Assembly (NCBI GenBank): GCA_026119935.1
Contig: JALRMH010000035.1
Location: 248,001-312,000 of the forward strand
Origin: Endothia cerciana
Taxonomy: Eukaryota > Ascomycota > Sordariomycetes > Diaporthales > Cryphonectriaceae
Length of the DNA stretch: 64,000 nucleotides
Direction of reading: 5' to 3'
Every line of letters begins with the position of its first letter. Position 1 is the stretch's first letter. Both the position numbers and the translations under genes were made by a program. Positions 1 through 11,621 of the stretch are shown here, piece by piece. The notes beneath the pieces are model-generated. The model saw only the letters and a program-made list of their open reading frames with translations, searched no databases and was not told the DNA's origin.

Positions 1-3000
1 TCGGCGGTCTGCAGGAGACCGTCGGAACAACCAAGTTTTAGTCCAGGTTCTGGATGCACGCTTCCTTCAATCCTGAAGATGCGGGCGTGGGAGCAAATCG
101 GCCGGGGGCCCGATGGAACCTGTGTTGCACCCTACCGCGACGATCCTTGGCGGCGACCGCAGGATGCCCGCGTGCTCCAGTATAGGCGCAAACGACGATA
201 CGGCGGCTCACTATCTCCACGGCAAACAAAGGTGTCTCACGCCAGGTAACTGCTTCGTCAAGGTATGACCCGTGTCGCTTGAGCCGACCACGCCCCTGGT
301 CGCGAAGTAGGGCAAGATGCCACGGCATCTCTGGGTGGGAATGTTGGGTGCTCTCGGTGCGACCCTACCCTGTGAAGTCCCTACGGGGGGCCGCTGATGG
401 GCTCGCGCAGTCCTGGATGCGCCTTGGTCGAAGGCGTGCACACGACAGCATGGCTCGGGCGCGCAGGAGATGGGACTCGTGACGGGCATTGTCGAGAATT
501 CACCACCAGGGAACCCCCTTTCGTCGCGCGAGAGGTCCGCTGAGGCCGTCGCCTTCACGACGGTGGTGCAAAATGTCGTGATTGAGCACGGGCCGCCCGA
601 ACGGTCAAGAGCGGACGCTCGGGAGGTGCCCGTCGTTGGTCGCAGCGGCGCAACATGGAGGGATCTCAATGCCTTGATGCGTACACAGTAAAAGAGAGAC
701 CCCACCGGGGATGGAGACTCGGCTGCGGCCTCGCTCGGTCGGGAGGACGGCTCGCGGTTGTCGGTCGGCCCGGAGGATGGGAAAGTTGAGAAGGGTGGAC
801 GCCGCGGGAGCGCAAGCCCGGATTGCGTGCCCGGGCAGTGGTCCACAACTTTCACTTTATGGAAGTTCTGGTGCCACCTTCTCGCAACGAAGCCTCGATG
901 GGCCCGCGAGGGACGGTTCAGGGGGGGGGGGGGGAGGGACTCGCACGACTGAGGCCGTCACGCCATCGACCATGCTGGCTTCGATGGGGCCCGGGGGGGG
1001 GGGGCTTCGAGGGCTTCGACGCAGATGCCATCATGCCAGATGTAGATGGCACGGGGGGGTGGTTCAAGCAAGGCTGAGTACTCAGGGTGATGAAATGCAA
1101 CGCTCGAACAAAAGGAGCGGGAAGTTGACGCGGCCGGGGTGCCGAAGCCCCATGGCGCATCACACCCTCACCTGGACCGGGGGGATTGCCCCCTTCCCCA
1201 GATTTTCACCAAAGGACAGCTGCCGACGCCGGGGAGGATCTGTGACTTTGCTGGAGGGGGTTGCGCGTCGCGGCGCCTAAATTGTTCAGGAATGGGCACC
1301 GACATCCGGTGGCCAGTCGAGCAAGGTGGGCGATGTAGAAGAGATGCTGAGGTGTGGGTCTCCTCAGAGTTCTCTTTGACATGGCCGTCCTTCTCTATCG
1401 TGACCCTTCAGGCTCAGGGCGGCCATCTCCAGAACGAAGAGGTTTCGCGACCGACAGGAGGACGCTCGAAATGATGCAGCCCCTTTCCGTCCTGTGGCGA
1501 GGATCCTGGCGGGAATGCCATGCTGCTGGTGGGAGCTGCCGTATCTGGTCTGGACAGCTACCACACATGTACCACAAGCTGCTACTGCAGAATGGCAGCG
1601 CGGGAAGTCTGTCTGGATGCCCACCTTCACGATAGGGCAACGAATACAGGGCCCGGTGCCGGCTCGCGGCAGGACATGTGCTGCAGATCAGTACCGGTCG
1701 GTCGGTTTACAGTGGGCCTCGGGCGGCTCGCGGCTAGCTCGCTGCGGCTGTCGGTGCGGCTGGGCGGCATTGCGGGGGACAGCCCGCAGCACCACAGCAT
1801 CGAGTCCCACCACCTGGTAGACGTGACCTTGTGCCCGCCGAGGGCGTCGCACCCGATCTCGACGGGCCAGCGCCCAGCAGCTGCGGCCTCGAGGGGATAT
1901 CACGGCCGGGACGGTGCCGTAGGGGGGGATGCCAGCCCTTTGGGCTTCTCCCGGGCGGTGTAGGTGTCGATATCAGGGGGGCGAGGCTCAGCGCCTGGAC
2001 GAGGCTGACCGCGCATGGCAGGGTAGAGTGTACCTTGCAGGGGGGGGGAATAAGGTAAGCGGGGCACGAGATGGTGTGCTCCTGCAGAAACCTCCGCCCA
2101 GACGCCAGGCGTTGTGCATGCTACTACCACCGTACCGTAGTTACATACGTACCTGTATGTAGTACGATCCACGCTGCTACCCGATCAGCAGAGGCAGGGG
2201 GCACCTTTCGAGGCGAGATGGCTGGCCCCCAGGTCGAAACGGGCAAGAGCGATGGTGCAATCCGTTGTGTCGAGCACCACATGAACAAGTCACGGTCAGA
2301 CCAGCTCGCCAGAGGGGCCAGGCCCTGGACAAGAGATGGGGTGGGTAGGGGCCAGCCACTGGAGACAGACAATCAATCAATATTCTCATCATCATCATCA
2401 TCACCATCCTCAATATCATTACCACAGACGAGACCAGGTGGGGCAGACAACAAGAAGCTCAGTAGCGGTAGGTGTCCATGGTCTTTCTGCCGCAGCGCGC
2501 CGTGGTCGGTGGATATCAAGAGGTTTAGCGGCTGCAGGTAGAGGTGCACTATGTTGGTTGGGTGTGGGAGGGGAGGTGGGCTTGCAAGCCCGGATTGTAC
2601 GTCCGTACAGTACCACTGTACATAGTAGTCCAGTAAGTAGAGGCCTGCTGGTGGGGGGCACGTACTCCACATCCAAGGCGGAAAGACTAGAGCGATTTCG
2701 CCATCTCGCCGCTGCATGACAGAACTCTGACCCGGGGGGGTCACTCTCGACTCTCTAACCTAACACCACCTCAGACATCCAGACTTACTCCCCTGACCGC
2801 CGCCCTGCCCTGTGTTGCCTCCTGTGGGCTGGCTGTACATACATACCCTGGCGAGGTTCCCCCCTACGGTACCCCCCGGAGAACCCCCTGGGCCCGCTGG
2901 CGCCTCGATCCCCTCTGTCCCCCTTCGTCCCGACCACCGACCACCGAACCAAGGGCCCATCGATCTATCTACCCTATCTTCTTAAAACTGGTCGTCCGTC

Positions 3001-3700
3001 CTCCATCTGGTCAGGTCAAACCACATCCCCCCCCCCCGCCATCCACGCTCCCCAGCCGTGCCCTCCAGGACCATCAACCACCATCAACACGAACAACCCG
3101 GAGCCCGACCAGACCAAGAGGGTCCTCTGGAAGGCCAGGGTCGAAAACACCCGGAACACCATCTCCCAGCACGACCGGGCCCAGGGTGAAACAGGACGAG
3201 CTCAGTGTTGCGAGCGTGCCTTAGGCGAGGGCCTCATCCAATTGCGAAATCGATCCTCTGCCATTGCGTGCCCGACCGGCTCAGAACTCTGTGCTCAGAC
3301 CCACGGCCCCCAACAGGTCCCCTTCGAGATCCCTCCACGGCGGCCCTGCTCGACCTTTTGGCGGCCCCATCGCCCTGCCGATTGCGTTTCTCCAGCACGT
3401 CCTCTGCAGTGGGCAGTGTGAAGTGGCAGCACGCCATCCTCAGCTGTCTCAACCTCATCCTCCACCGTCCGGCTCACAGCCTAAAACCTCGCAACCCTGC
3501 TGCAAGCCCTGGCTCGCATCACTCCTGACCTCCCCAATGGCAGTTTGATCTGACATCTGGCGCAATATCTCACCAAAGACATTGGACCAGCACCGAGCTG
3601 GCCCCCTGTCCGCCAACACCGCCTGTCGCGCGACCTTAAATTCTCAAATACCTGCCTCCCCCCCCCCCCCTCCAAGTACCAACCGACTACAAAGCACGGC
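1..3700. other. GC-rich non-coding tract upstream of sconB
   Basis: I see no supportable gene here. Many long frames are open on both strands, but they are what high GC gives by chance and none reads like a protein family. The stretch holds G homopolymers (921-934, 993-1004), C runs near 3027-3037 and 3660-3670, and a TCA/CAT microsatellite near 2386-2404. The last several hundred bases probably contain the promoter and 5' leader of the gene starting at 3701. Confidence 0.6.
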
Positions 3701-6102
3701 ATGGACCGCACACCCGCCTATTCCACGGCCATCCCACGCCGTCCGTCACTCGCAGATGGGACCCCTCTGACAGCGGCCAAGCAATATCACCACGACCACA
3801 TACAGGCACGCCTACAGTACCCCGCGACCCCCCCGTCGACAGATGACGGCGAGGTAGAGGCCAGTGCTGCAGTCGACCGGGCCAGGCTGAAGGAGCTCAA
3901 CTGCGAGAGGAGGCGACCCGGGGACGAGCTCGAGGACAAGTCGCGCCTCGCCAACATGCCCTCGGCTTTGGTTGGCCAGGCGGTCACCCCCTTCCTCAAG
4001 GAACACGTCCCCAACCTGTATGCTCCCGTCTCCAAGATCGACGCCTCCCACAGCCACGACCACGAGCAGCCGCTCTCCCACCAGAACTGGAACAGCAAGT
4101 ACTGCTACCGCCACCGGCCCGACTCCAAATGTCGCAAGGCCGCCGACGAGGACAAGATGGCCATGATCCAGACTGTAAGTTTATTATTTTTTTTTAAAAA
4201 AAAAATCTATGTATATATATATAATTTTTTTTTTCTCCTCTTTTTTCTCTTTTTCTCTTTTTCTCTTTTTTATATTTTTTTATATTTTTATTTTTTTGCT
4301 GCCGCCCCGTCGGGGCCCGTGTAGGACAACCGTCGCTGACGTGATGACCCCCCCCCCCCGACTAGGAACTCGAGAAGCTGCCCTCGGCCGACCAACAGGC
4401 CATCACCCACGTCTGGAGCCTCTTCTCAGCCGCGCCCGGCAAGCACCGCGAGTTGATGATCCAGGGCATCCTGTCGTCGTCCTGCTTTCCCCAGCTGAGC
4501 CTCGTGTCCCGGGAGGTCCAGGCCCAGCTCAAGATCGACTTCATATCCGCCCTCCCCGTCGAGATCTCGTTCAAGATCCTGTCGTACCTGGACACCGTGT
4601 CGCTGTGCAAGGCGGCCCAGGTCTCGCGGCAGTGGCGCCAGCTGGCTGATGACGACGATGTCTGGCACCGGATGTGCGAGCAGCACATCGACAGGCAGTG
4701 CACAAAGTGTGGTTGGGGGTTGCCCCTCCTCGAGAGGAACAGGCTGCGCAACTGGACACGGCGCCGACAGCTCGCCGCGGCCCAGAAGTCGGCGGAGCCG
4801 GACCCGCTCAGCCGCATCCCCCTCTCGCCGCCGACCCTCCCCCGGCCGAACTCGCCCAAGGTCCCGAGCTCGCCGAAGCGCACCCTGGCCGATGACGACG
4901 AGGAGCCTTCCTCAAAGCGCAGATGTGTGTCTCTCGAGGGCGCATCCGAGGACGCCGTCGTCCAGCAGAAGAGGCCGTGGAAGGACATCTACCGTGACCG
5001 GTGGCAGATCGGCGTCAACTGGAAGCTCATGCGCTACTCCCTCAGGACGTTCAAGGGTCACACGAATGGCGTGACATGTCTGCAGATCTGGGACGACACC
5101 ACCCTGGCGACGGGGTCCTACGATAACACCATCAAGATCTGGGACCTGGAGGCCGGGGAGGAGGTCAGGACCCTCACCGGCCACACCCGCGGCATCCGGT
5201 CCCTGCAGATGGACAGCCACAAGCTGTTGAGCGCCAGCCTGGACGGGACGGTCAAGATCTGGAACTGGCGCACGGGCCAGTGCGTCCGGACCCTGTCCCC
5301 TCACTCGGATGGTGTCATCTCGGCCCATTTCCAGGGCGACGTCATGGCCAGCGGGAGCATCGACCACACCATCCGGGTCTACAACTTCAAGACCGGCACC
5401 ACCTTCTGCCTGAAGCACCACGATGACTGGGTCAACAACGTCAAGGTCGACATGGTCAGCCGGACCCTGCTCTCCGCGTCCGACGACTGCACCATCGTGC
5501 TGTGGGATCTCGACACCCGCGAGATCATCCGGGACTTCGTCGGCCACGTCGGCCACGTACAGCAGGTCCTCGGCCTGCCTCACGACTTCGAGCCCGACGA
5601 GGACCCGTCCACCGCCGCTCATGACTCCACGGACACCATGTCGGTGGCCAGCGGCAAGAGCCCTAGCCCGGTCGGGGGCCAGGTCACCGACCTGGAGCTG
5701 CGGGCCGCCTACGGGCCCGGCTTTATCGACAACCCAGACCGCCCCCTGCCCGCCCGCTACATCCTCTCTGGCGGGCTCGATGCCGGCCTGAAGCTGTGGG
5801 ACACCACGACCGGCAATGTTGTGCGCGACCAGTGGGGTCATCTGGAAGGCATCTGGTCTGTCGAGTCTGACAGCCTCAGGATGGTCACCGGCGCAAATGA
5901 CAGCCTGGTCAAGACCTGGGACCCCCGGTCCGGCAAATGCACGGGAACCTTCGCTGGTCACACCGGCCCCGTGACGTCAGTCGCTGTATCCGACGCCCTC
6001 ATGGCGTCTGGGAGTGAGGACGGAGAGGTGAGACTGTATAACTTCAAATTAAGTGACGGGTGCAGGCGTTCAACAAGCCCTGGCACGCCGTCGGCGTCTT
6101 AG
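3701..6102 (+). CDS. sconB: F-box/WD40 substrate receptor of SCF ubiquitin ligase, SconB/Met30 type
   Basis: Two exons, 3701-4174 and 4366-6102, give 736 residues. The 191-nt intron (GTAAGT...CTAG) is T-rich and falls between codons. The N-terminal region carries the family signature YCYRHRPDSKC, followed after the splice by ELEKL and THVWSLFSAAP. An F-box follows (IDFISALPVEISFKILSYLD...SRQWRQL), then seven WD repeats from about residue 325 to the end, with an acidic/serine-rich insert between repeats 5 and 6. The family (sconB in Aspergillus, scon-2 in Neurospora, MET30 in yeast) recruits substrates such as the sulfur-regulon bZIP activator to the SCF E3 ligase when sulfur is plentiful, in nucleus and cytosol. 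The ATG at 3701 opens a frame that runs straight into the conserved block. The C-terminal tail after the last repeat is a little longer than I recall for homologues. Family assignment is secure; activity is inferred. Confidence 0.93.
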
Positions 6103-7100
6103 GAGGATCGGGGTCTACGATTCGGAACATGTTTCTTGGGCGAGCGCGCCTCTATACCACTTTGATTTGTTTTAGGGGACTCGGATAGGTTGGTAGCATC
6201 GATCTACGGATCACCGGCGCTTCGGGGTTGCTTTCAAAGGTTCGGAACGGAGCATACTTCGAGGCTTTTGGGGTGGAACAACAGGGATGGCACATAAAAA
6301 GAAACCATAAAGCTGGTACTTGCCTAGCATACCAAGGTGTTCAAAGGGATAGGGAGGAAAGGTTAGGAACGCCGCACGGCCGCAAGCTGCATCTGGCTCC
6401 CGCCGCCGCAGCTGAATTATAAGAACCTGATTGTATCACATACCAAGACTTGACTCATGTCTCGTGCAGTGTAGTTAGTCCTCTTGCTGCCCACCCTACA
6501 CACACGGCTGTCCTCTACTAGTGGTGGTAAGGAAGGGTGTACGTGTGCTGGACAGGACTGAACGGCAGACAAGGATGACTTCTTCTGGTTATGACTCTGG
6601 TTATGACACCGCACGCCCGGCCCTGGTGCTTTACGAGCAGCCCCCTATAATAACGCAATACCGGTTATACCCCCCGCCTCGGCGAACAGGACATTCTTCT
6701 TCCTCGTCTTGGTGTCAACCGCGTAGGCACCGCCCGCCCCCCCGGCGGGTGGCCCTCCTGCGTCCAGTAGAAACCGCCCCTGCGCTCCGTCCACCGCGCA
6801 CCGGCAGGAATTATCCACACGGAGGCGGGCCTTCTTCTATCGCGGTCGAGACTTAAGTCCGGACCGCCCCCCCTTCCGATCACCCTGGTCAGCCGCACTC
6901 TATATATATGCATCGGTCTATCCTGAACAACGGGTTGTGAAAGGGTCCTTTACCACAGAATAGTAATCAAGGTCACTCTTAGCGTTAACAACTTTAGTGG
7001 TATAGACACTATGATAACAGCATGATTTATACGTGCCCTTGTAGCGAGAACCGCAGTTCATGCGTGCCTCAGCGAGTATCAAGGAGTATGCAGTACAGTT
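6103..7100. other. Intergenic region between convergent genes
   Basis: About 1 kb between the 3' ends of sconB and the sugar transporter. It should hold both terminator regions. I see no gene-like frame. Confidence 0.6.
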
Positions 7101-8723
7101 CTACACCTTGTTAACATGCTCAGCATGCTCCACCACGGCCTGGACTTTCTTCTCCGCAACCTCCTGGCTCTCCCCACGAGCCATATTTGTCGCCTCCTTC
7201 CAGCTGATGTTCTTTCCGCCCTCGTACTTAATCTCGAAGAGGCGGTCGACCTGCTCCAGAGACAAGTTGGCCGTCTCGACGTAAAAGAGCTGGATGATCG
7301 GGATGAAGCAGAAGTTGAAGATGGCGTAGATCATGTAGTACTTCCACCCAATATTCTCAATCGCGGTTGGCGTGATGACGACCACCATGTAGACGAAAAT
7401 CCAGTTGACCGCGGTGGCGATCGAGGTGCCGATGTTGCGCATCCGCTGTGAGTTGATCTCGGCTGGGTACATGTACGGAATCGACAAGAGGGACATCCCG
7501 TAGAAGACATAGTACATGAAGATGAAGACCACGGCGAAAATCGACATCGCCTGGTTGGAGTTGTCCGTGCCGCTGTAGCGCAGGCCGACCGCGACAAGAG
7601 CGAAGCACACGGCGCTGCAGGCAACGCCCCAGATCATCAGCCTTTTGCGGCCGACGCGGTCGATCAGCAAGGCGGCCATGCAACCCCAGAACATGAGGGA
7701 TATGTTGTCGACGGCGGAGAGGATGAGGGACAGCCGATCACTCATTCCGAATGACCTGACGAGTACAACAGGGAGGTAGTACGCGATGACGTTGACGCCC
7801 CCGACCTGCTGGAAGAAAGGAGTGCCTGCTCCGAGGAGAATACGGCGCAAATTCTGCTGTCTCCCGTTGCTGAAGACTTCCTTCACCGAGATTGCGCTCT
7901 GGGTCTCGGCCTCGTGGTGGACAACCGCGACCAGGAAGTTGATCTCTCCCATAACGGCGGGGTCATCCTTCGGTTTCGCCGCCAGACGAGCTTGGATGAC
8001 CAGGGCCTCGTCAGCACGGTCCTTCATCACCAGCCAACGGGGGGACTCGGGCATAATGAGCACCAGGAGGATCGTGATGATGGCGAAGAAACACTGGAAT
8101 CCGAGCGGAAACCGCCAGCTGAAGGTGCTGGACTCGATATATGTCATGCCATAGTTCAACCACTGTACAGTCTCTAGTCAGTACGTGTTCCGGAAGTCAT
8201 GTCCAGTAGTACTTCCCGCTTTGAGGCGGTAAAGAAGCAGGGAGCTTACGTTGGCAATAACGATTCCGAAAATGTTCAGTACGAGCTGAAGCACGATAAG
8301 CTTGCCACGGTGTTGGGCCTTGGCCGTCTCGGACTGCCAGATGGGGATTGCGATGGTGTTCATGCCGTTGCCGATGCCCGCGACGATTCGCCCGACGATC
8401 ATCTCCGGGAGGCCGAACGAGGCGGTCTGCAAGATGGCGCCGATGATGAGGATGACACAGCCAGAGAGGATGCAACGCCTTCGCCCGAGCCTGTCGCCAA
8501 CGGCGATGGAGAGCAGCGTGCCCATGATGCATCCGATATCGTAAGTGGCGACGATCTGCCCCTGGATGGTGGAACTGGGGTTGCCGAATTCCTTGAGGAA
8601 TGTGTCGTTGTTTATTAGGCCGCCGAAGACGCCTTGGTCGTATCCGAAGAGCAGGAACCCAAGGCCACAGGCCGTCGTGATGCCTCCGCTCAGGACGTTG
8701 CCTTGTGCTTTGTCGAAGATCAT
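7101..8723 (-). CDS. MFS sugar transporter (sugar porter family)
   Basis: Two exons on the minus strand, 8723-8250 and 8162-7101, are separated by an 87-nt intron (GTAAGC...ACAG), giving 511 residues, a normal length for the family. Sugar-porter hallmarks are in order: GFLLFGYDQGVFGG in the first membrane segment, DRLGRRR in the loop between segments 2 and 3, GRIVAGIGNGMNT in segment 4, PESPRWL before the central loop, DRVGRKRL in the second half, and VETANLSLEQVDRLFE at the end where most members have PETKG. About 12 hydrophobic segments are visible, so it should sit in the plasma membrane and move a sugar with protons. The substrate cannot be read from sequence; the altered PETK motif sets it apart from classical hexose carriers. 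It is divergent from the VOC gene at 9298, with 574 bp between the two starts. Confidence 0.9.
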
Positions 8724-9297
8724 TTTGGCGAGGCAGGACGTAATTCAGAGTCCGAGTGTCGAAGACTAGTGATCCGGGGGGGTGGGGTGGGGTGAATACG
8801 ATTTGTTTTCACCACTTGAGCAGATATCAAACCGTTGCTATGCGTATCATAAACAAAGAGGTTGTAGATACACAACAAGCTGGACAGAAAACCGATTTGG
8901 GAAGAGGGACTCCGGCTGTTTAAGTTCCTAAGTACAGTGATGTGCAATTTGCATGCAGCTCCGAGAGGCACGATTCGCCGAGTCACTCGATTTATGTGCG
9001 GCATTGACGCAGGGGCTCGGAAAATTTAGCCTCTACTTCTGAATACACGGCAAAGCTTTCCGAGTGCACGGGAAAGCTTGCCGGCTCGGGATTGTCGACT
9101 ACAGTATTTGCGGAGGGGACTTGACAGTCGACTATAGTTTAAGAATCTTTATCTCGTCGTTCAGGAATCCTCATCTCAGATCCAGCTGGACATTCAAGAT
9201 CTAGCACACCTGGAAGCAGAACCGGCCGACAAATCGCCTTTCCGGATTTTTCTTCAGAACCGGAACAAGACGTTACAGACCTCTGAGAGTCGAGAAC
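8724..9297. promoter_or_regulatory. Shared divergent promoter region (sugar transporter / VOC protein)
   Basis: A 574-bp gap between two divergent starts, so both promoters must lie here. It contains near-repeats of the phrase CGGCAAAGCTT/CGGGAAAGCTT around 9048-9080 and a repeated GTCGACTAYAGT at about 9095 and 9127. I assign no transcription factor to these. Confidence 0.4.
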
Positions 9298-9852
9298 ATG
9301 GTAAGTCTTTCCCACAAAGACCTGGACTTCAGCGATTCCACCGAACTGAACCGTCAGCAGGCCGAACACAACCGAGTATTCAACCATGTCGCTGTGTCCG
9401 TTTCAGACGTGAAAGCAACGGCCGACTGGTATGCGAAGGTACTGGGGTTCAAACTTCTGGGGAATATCCAGCACATCAAACGTTCAGAAAGCCCAGAGGC
9501 CGCCATCTTTGGAATCTACCCCACAAACCTCAACGAGGTGAAGATAGCCTACATGGCGACTGGGAACGGGGTCGGTTATGAGCTTTTCGAGTTCGTCGAT
9601 CCAAAACCCGTGGAAGCAGAGTTCTTCGCGTACGAGAAGAAGGGCTTCTTCCACGTTTGTGTCACGGATCCAGATCCAGATGCGTTGGCAGGCAAGGTGG
9701 TGGCAGCGGGAGGGAAGCGCGTCGGGAAGACGGTGGACCCGTCTGGGAAAGGCCATGTCAAGTGTCTGTACTTATCCGATCCGTGGGGGAATATTGTGGA
9801 AGTTCTGAGTGTGAGTTTTGAGTGGCTGGGACAATTCAGTGCCTACAATTAG
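9298..9852 (+). CDS. VOC superfamily (glyoxalase/bleomycin-resistance/dioxygenase fold) protein
   Basis: One uninterrupted frame of 184 residues. It has the paired beta-alpha-beta-beta-beta modules of the vicinal oxygen chelate fold: FNHVAVSVSDVKATADWYAKVLGF opens the first, and KGFFHVCVTDPD opens the second, near residue 115. Candidate metal ligands are in the expected places: His of NHVAV, Glu of YELFEF, His of FFHVCV and Glu of NIVEVLS. This argues for a metal-dependent lyase, isomerase or dioxygenase rather than a pure binding protein, but the substrate is unknown. The ATG is followed at once by GTAAGT, a perfect donor, but the nearest acceptor leaves an intron of only about 38 nt, too short for fungi, so I keep the continuous reading. 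It is probably cytosolic, with no signal peptide seen. Confidence 0.8.
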   Translation: MVSLSHKDLDFSDSTELNRQQAEHNRVFNHVAVSVSDVKATADWYAKVLGFKLLGNIQHIKRSESPEAAIFGIYPTNLNEVKIAYMATGNGVGYELFEFVDPKPVEAEFFAYEKKGFFHVCVTDPDPDALAGKVVAAGGKRVGKTVDPSGKGHVKCLYLSDPWGNIVEVLSVSFEWLGQFSAYN

Positions 9853-9987
9853 CTGTATGTTATGACCGATCCAACATGCAGGTCACGGAACAGATTACCG
9901 CCGTTAGGATGTAATGAGCACTTCTGGGTTCCGATAAACCTAGAAGTATTCAAGGAGTAATTACATGTTAGCAGAAGCGGAAGCAAG

Positions 9988-10028
<41 letters not shown>

Positions 10029-10616
10029 AAGACGGCTAGTGGGCTCCAAAAGACCTGAATCAGAGACAGTCAACCGCGTCTGAGTTTGCCCTAGTCACAA
10101 GCACGGTCTTCTTGTGGTATGGAATGCCCTTGTTGGCATCCGCAGGAGGGTGGTGTGCTACCCAGAATCGCGCCCAGAGAAGATATCGCGCTGGAATCAA
10201 ACAAAGTCGGTTTTCTTTGACAAGTTGCAGAGGTCACGACGATGCATATGTGACTCTGCTTATGTTAGCATAATGCAACCTTGGCCGCATAAGCTGAGGT
10301 TTCAACTGCTCATTTATAGTGACGCTTTCGAACTACAGCAAACCGCCTACATATCTGTAAAACATTCATCAAGGTCAGGGACATTGGCATCTACTTGGGT
10401 ACATCACTTTACTGACTCCATTCGTCCACAAACCCAATTCAAGATCAATTGAGAGACATTTCAATGCCAAAACTCAAATTTATCATCAGGGCGATTAGCA
10501 TATCACTTGCGCTTATACCAAAAGAATGTTACGTATTATAGAACAAGTATATTTATCCAAATCTTCTATTTTTTTTCTTCTTTTTCTCTTTCGTCTTACT
10601 CTTCGGAAAATAAAAT
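9853..10616. other. AT-rich intergenic DNA with no gene
   Basis: Base composition falls sharply after the VOC gene. Apart from a TA microsatellite near 9990-10024 I see no gene-like frame. It leads directly into the UbiA pseudogene. Confidence 0.6.
9990..10024. repeat. (TA)n microsatellite, about 17 units
   Basis: A perfect run of alternating T and A just downstream of the VOC gene, at the edge of the AT-rich tract. Confidence 0.95.
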
Positions 10617-11621
10617 ATGCAAGGACTGGTTCGAATCAAGATACGTTGTATCCGTCGGTACCCAGCTTCTGGGGGCTTGCTTCTTCTATATCAAGAGCTA
10701 TACACTATATGGCTCTTTACCCGCAGTGACCTCAAGACTATTGCCATACCACAAACCATTTTTGGCATCCTTGGTGGACTCCCTAGATCTCACGTAACAG
10801 AAGGGCACTAAAATAGAAAGGAAGTTCTTATTCGGATACCACTTGTGGCTCTCTCTCTGGGTTTGGCTTCTTCTTTGTCCGTTCAATATTGATAAACTAA
10901 CGACGCCCTCCGAGCATTGGAAAGAATACGATCAACAGACTATGGCGACCGCTGCCACCAAAACGGGCCACTCCAAGTCATGCCCTTGCATTACAACTGT
11001 TCTTCCACCTAGTTACTATGCTATACAGCTTTGCGGTAGGGGGGTTTCATCAATTGGTTGTTGGAATCATTCCGGGTTGGCTTTACAACGCCGTAGGTCT
11101 TGCAGACAAGTGGTGCGTTGGGAAGAATGCAGTAAATGCACTCGGCTATGTCACTTTTGCCAGCAAGTTTTCTTTCCACAACTGAATCGCCAAAACAGCC
11201 TTGCTGAGAACTAATTCTCGAACCATTTGAAGTGGGTGCCGTTTGTGTTGCCACACACAGTTCGGACTTCATAGCCCGAGGGTTGCAGTGGTTTGTCATA
11301 CTGGGAGGTGTCATCTTCACCATAGTACAGAAGCAGGATCTCGAGGACGTTTCCGGAGACGCGGCAAGGGGTCGGCGGACTGTGTCTTTGGTTATCGTGA
11401 ATCGCCTGTGTCGCTTGTCGATCGCGCTGACAGTCCCCATTTGGAGCGCGGGGGCATCGTATTTTTGGAATGTGGGACGACCATCTGTGATCTGTACAGC
11501 TATGGGACTTATTATTGCTTGGCGAGTCATGTGTAAGGCGGACAATTGGCAACACAAGGTAACATTTCGCATTTGGAATGCGTGGGTTGTCAGTCTGTAT
11601 GCCCCGCCGTTGGCTACCTAG
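10617..11621 (+). pseudogene. Decayed UbiA-family membrane prenyltransferase / terpene-cyclase-like gene
   Basis: Blocks of one protein family occur in order but in different frames. YTIWLFTRSDLKTIAIPQT and FGILGGL (about 10690-10780) are the typical N-terminus. LWLSLWVWLLLCPFNI (about 10842-10890) is the next helix. NTINRLWRPLPPKRATPSHA (about 10930-10990) is the loop after the first Asp-rich region. GWLYNAVGLADKW and KNAVNALGYVTF follow to about 11160. FEVGAV and QKQDLEDVSGDAARGRRT (second Asp-rich motif) come next, ending with YAPPLAT and a stop at 11621. The pieces need at least two frameshifts. In-frame stops occur at TAA about 10810, TAA about 10895 and TGA about 11185, several readable as CAA-to-TAA changes of the kind RIP makes. 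Relatives include fungal UbiA-type cyclases such as Fma-TC of fumagillin synthesis. No single splice model I tried repairs all the breaks. Confidence 0.75.

Noticed and set aside
211..855. A 214-codon open frame on the minus strand and several others in the first 2.7 kb
   Set aside because: All six frames are open by GC bias. Composition is Arg/Pro/Ser-rich without any family motif.
4912..5961. A 349-codon minus-strand frame
   Set aside because: Exactly antisense to the WD40 repeats of sconB; a shadow of its codon use.
6001..6102. A terminal intron in sconB (GTGAGA...TGCAG) changing the C-terminus
   Set aside because: It would remove VRLYNFK, the conserved end of the last WD repeat.
9301..9338. 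An intron right after the ATG of the VOC gene (GTAAGT...TTCAG)
   Set aside because: It would be only about 38 nt, below the usual fungal minimum, and the continuous frame reads well.
11146..11230. A GC-AG intron (GCAAGT donor) to rescue the UbiA gene
   Set aside because: It can bridge one break, with an implausible 46-nt size and poor acceptor, but leaves the upstream stops and frameshifts.
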